Shown here: positions 61,658 to 64,000 of the stretch, one piece after another | How positions within the stretch are numbered: position 1 is the first letter of the stretch | Layout of the letters: each line of letters opens with the position of its first letter | Assembly: GCF_027563345.1 (NCBI RefSeq) | Contig: NZ_JAMKBK010000003.1 | Length of the DNA: 64,000 bases | Reading direction: 5' to 3' (one strand) | DNA from: Psychrobacillus psychrodurans | GTDB taxonomy: Bacteria; Bacillota; Bacilli; Bacillales_A; Planococcaceae | Program-made: the position numbers and the translations under genes | Notes under the pieces: model-generated | Seen by the model: the letters and a program-made list of their open reading frames with translations, nothing else | The model's database searches: none | What the model was told of the DNA's origin: nothing

Positions 61658-63412
61658 GTGAAAGTATTTTTGGATTTAGGATGGTTTTTTAAACAAAGAA
61701 AAAAGCAGTATCTGATTGGGATTCTGATGTTATTGTTTGTTGCATTCCTACAGCTACTACCACCAAAGATAATAGGGTATGTTGTAGATGAAATCAGTCA
61801 AAATACGCTAACTACTGAATTTTTGGTTAAATGGTTAGGTATCTTAGCACTGGCGTCAATTGGGATGTATATTTTGCGTTATTATTGGCGAATTATGATT
61901 TTTGGTTCATCGATATTTTTAGCAAGACAGCTTAGAGAAAATTTGTTTCGTCATTTCACAAAAATGTCTCCTTCCTTTTATCAAAAAAAACGTGTTGGAG
62001 ATTTAATGGCCCACGCAACAAATGACTTATCTGCTGTTCAACAAACGGCGGGTGCAGGTGTATTAACGCTTGTGGATTCACTAGCAACAGGAGGATTTGT
62101 AATCGCTGCAATGGCTATTACGATTAATTGGAAGCTAACATTAATAGCATTATTACCCCTACCGTTAATGGCTATTTTAACAAGCTATTATGGAAAACTG
62201 TTGCACCAACGGTTTCGTTATGCTCAAGAAGCTTTTTCTAATTTAAATGATAAATCACAGGAAAGTATTTCTGGAGTTAAAGTCATTAAAACGTTTGGAC
62301 AGGAAAAAGAAGATACGGAAGATTTTGTTCAATTATCACAAGAAGTAGTAGATAAAAATATACGTGTAGCTAAGGTAGATGCATTATTTGATCCGACGAT
62401 TTCTTTAGTTGTTGGGATGTGTTTTTTCCTATCCATTGTATTTGGTACTCGTTACATACTCGCTGATGAAATGACTATCGGTGATTTATTTGCGTTTACG
62501 TCTTATCTTGGTTTGCTCGTTTGGCCGATGCTTGCGTTTGGGTGGCTATTTAATATTGTTGAGCGAGGTCGTGCATCTTATGATCGTATCAATAATTTAA
62601 TGGACGAAAAGATTGAAATTGATGATATTTCAGATGCTGTGAATGTAAAGCCAGAAGGAGATATTCACTTTCAAATTAAGGAATTCAAATTTCCAGGAGA
62701 CGATCGAGCAGCATTACATCATGTAGATTTTACGCTTAAACGAGGGGAAACGCTCGGGATTGTCGGTAAAACAGGTTCTGGAAAAACGGCAATATTGAAG
62801 CTCTTAATGCGGGAATTTGAAGGATATACAGGGGAGATTCTTTACGGAAGGTATGCGATTGACAAATATAAAAAACGCAGCTTACGTGAAGCAATTGGTT
62901 ATGTACCACAGGATCATTTTTTATTCTCTACAACTGTTGCAGGTAATATAGCATTTGCTAATGCAGGAGCAACTATGGAGGCTGTTAAGGAAGCTGCAAA
63001 ATTGGCTTACATACATGAGGATATTTTACAGTTTACTAATGGCTATAATACGGTCGTTGGAGAACGTGGTGTATCGTTATCAGGGGGACAAAAACAACGT
63101 ATATCAATTGCTCGTGCACTAATGATGGAGCCTGAATTACTCATACTAGATGATTCTTTATCGGCAGTAGATGCTAAAACCGAGGAAGCAATTTTAGAAG
63201 CATTAAAAGCTAATCGTATCGATGAAACAACTATTATTACCTCTCATCGTTTAAGTGCGATTCAGCATGCACATCAGATAATTGTGATGAATGAGGGAAC
63301 GATAGTAGAAAAGGGGTCTCATGATCAATTAATGCAGCAACAAGGCATGTATTATGAGATGTATCAACTACAGCAGTTAGAATCATTAGTGGAGCAAGGG
63401 GGTGAATCTTAA
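61658..63412 (+). CDS. yheI: Heterodimeric ABC multidrug exporter subunit, YheI/BmrC-like
   Basis: A 584-residue half-transporter. Six membrane segments occupy residues 1-300, with FYQKKRVGDLMAHATNDLSAVQQTAGAG as the usual coupling region. The nucleotide-binding domain follows: Walker A VGKTGSGKTA, Q-loop GYVPQDHFLFS, signature LSGGQKQRISIARAL, Walker B LLILDDSLSAVD (Asp in place of the catalytic Glu) and the switch His in TSHRLSA. The degenerate Glu-to-Asp site is the mark of the BmrC half in B. subtilis BmrCD. Its stop overlaps the next gene by one base (TAATG). Confidence 0.9.
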   Translation: MKVFLDLGWFFKQRKKQYLIGILMLLFVAFLQLLPPKIIGYVVDEISQNTLTTEFLVKWLGILALASIGMYILRYYWRIMIFGSSIFLARQLRENLFRHFTKMSPSFYQKKRVGDLMAHATNDLSAVQQTAGAGVLTLVDSLATGGFVIAAMAITINWKLTLIALLPLPLMAILTSYYGKLLHQRFRYAQEAFSNLNDKSQESISGVKVIKTFGQEKEDTEDFVQLSQEVVDKNIRVAKVDALFDPTISLVVGMCFFLSIVFGTRYILADEMTIGDLFAFTSYLGLLVWPMLAFGWLFNIVERGRASYDRINNLMDEKIEIDDISDAVNVKPEGDIHFQIKEFKFPGDDRAALHHVDFTLKRGETLGIVGKTGSGKTAILKLLMREFEGYTGEILYGRYAIDKYKKRSLREAIGYVPQDHFLFSTTVAGNIAFANAGATMEAVKEAAKLAYIHEDILQFTNGYNTVVGERGVSLSGGQKQRISIARALMMEPELLILDDSLSAVDAKTEEAILEALKANRIDETTIITSHRLSAIQHAHQIIVMNEGTIVEKGSHDQLMQQQGMYYEMYQLQQLESLVEQGGES

Positions 63413-64000
63413 TGGATGAAAAACAACCGCAGCTGACAGGAAGAGACCAGTGGGTAGTTTTCAAACGTTTACTCAGCTACTTGAAACCACATAAAAAAAC
63501 AATTGCAATCGCCTTACTTTTACTATTATTAACTGTTACAGGTGATATTCTTGGTCCATATTTGATCAAAATGTATATGGATGATTTTTTAACACCTAGA
63601 TATTTCCCGACAGGTCCACTAGTAGGCCTTGCAATAGGTTATATTTTTATACAAATTGGAAATGTAATTGTCAGCTATTTTCAATTATTAACATTCCAAA
63701 AGCTAGCGCTGAAAATTATTCAACAGATGCGAATTGATGTATTTACGAAAGTACACAAATTAGGAATGAGTTATTTTGACAAAACTCCAGCGGGGAGTAT
63801 TGTATCCCGTGTGACTAATGATACTGAAGCTATTAAAGATATGTTCGTTAGTGTATTGGTGGGATTTGTACAAAGTGGTTTTTTAGTAGTTGGTGTGTAT
63901 ATTGCAATGTTTATATTAAATGTGAAGCTCGCACTTGTGACAACTATTTTATTACCAATATTAGCTATAATTATCCTGACGTATAGGAAATATAGTTCGG
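63412..64000 (+). CDS. yheH: Heterodimeric ABC multidrug exporter subunit, YheH/BmrD-like (partial)
   Basis: The partner half-transporter, cut by the right edge of the window after about 196 residues. The start is ATG 63412, one base inside the upstream stop, with AAGGGGGTG upstream. Visible parts are VVFKRLLSYLKPHKKTIAIALLLLLLTVTG (first membrane segment), MSYFDKTPAGSIVSRVTNDTEAIKDMF (coupling helix region) and two further segments. The ATPase domain lies outside. Identity rests on its position next to the YheI-like gene and on this N-terminal part. Confidence 0.85.
   Translation, partial: MDEKQPQLTGRDQWVVFKRLLSYLKPHKKTIAIALLLLLLTVTGDILGPYLIKMYMDDFLTPRYFPTGPLVGLAIGYIFIQIGNVIVSYFQLLTFQKLALKIIQQMRIDVFTKVHKLGMSYFDKTPAGSIVSRVTNDTEAIKDMFVSVLVGFVQSGFLVVGVYIAMFILNVKLALVTTILLPILAIIILTYRKYSS

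Overview
The window is low-GC, AT-rich DNA from an endospore-forming member of the Bacillales, most likely Planococcaceae/Bacillaceae (Lysinibacillus, Psychrobacillus or a close relative). This is inferred from several things: a Spo0E-type phosphatase gene, MsmX, YheI/YheH, LexA boxes of the GAAC-N4-GTTC type, a T-box leader, many TTG/GTG starts behind strong AGGAGG ribosome sites, and decayed GC-rich intergenic repeats typical of these genomes. No rRNA, tRNA, CRISPR array, transposase or prophage was seen.

Layout. 0-5.7 kb: the end of an MBL-fold hydrolase, an SDR, a tiny Spo0E-like gene, a HAD hydrolase, an ABM-domain protein and the argGH operon behind an ARG-box-like promoter. 5.7-18.7 kb: an alpha-glucoside utilisation locus with two GH65 phosphorylases, a lipoprotein binding protein, two permeases (the second frameshifted), a DUF624 protein, a LacI regulator and beta-phosphoglucomutase. 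It is followed by a PucR-type regulator and the shared ATPase msmX. The logic is uptake, phosphorolysis to beta-glucose 1-phosphate, then conversion to glucose 6-phosphate. 18.7-30.8 kb: YitT protein, acetyltransferases, a serine hydrolase, a transglycosylase/SH3 protein, an orphan oligopeptide-type permease pair, T-box-controlled argS and a LexA-boxed Y-family polymerase. 30.9-39.1 kb: an accessory-looking stretch of small proteins (DinB, deoxyribosyltransferase-like, Nudix, small membrane proteins, APH kinase, signal peptidase I, GyrI-like).

39.4-43.5 kb: a chemoreceptor behind a sigma-D-type promoter, an Xre/membrane-protein pair, a composite intergenic repeat and a CPBP protease. 43.8-50.4 kb is the most striking region. 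Six genes match the staphylopine-type metallophore system in order and motifs (cntA-B-C-D-F-E: opine-metal importer plus metallophore exporter), with a perfect 16-1-16 Zur-like palindrome at the promoter but no biosynthetic genes (cntK/L/M) in the window. 50.7-55.5 kb: an AhpD-like protein, a TetR/DHA2 efflux pair, a PAP2 phosphatase, and an EamA exporter preceded by a 38-codon leader ORF with a Pro-Pro-Pro motif and a stem-loop. 55.7-64 kb: small unknowns, a methyltransferase, a quinone-oxidoreductase-like protein, serC and the start of a YheI/YheH heterodimeric ABC exporter.

All family calls were made by eye from motifs and remembered family sequences. No database search was run, so substrate-level assignments are inference.
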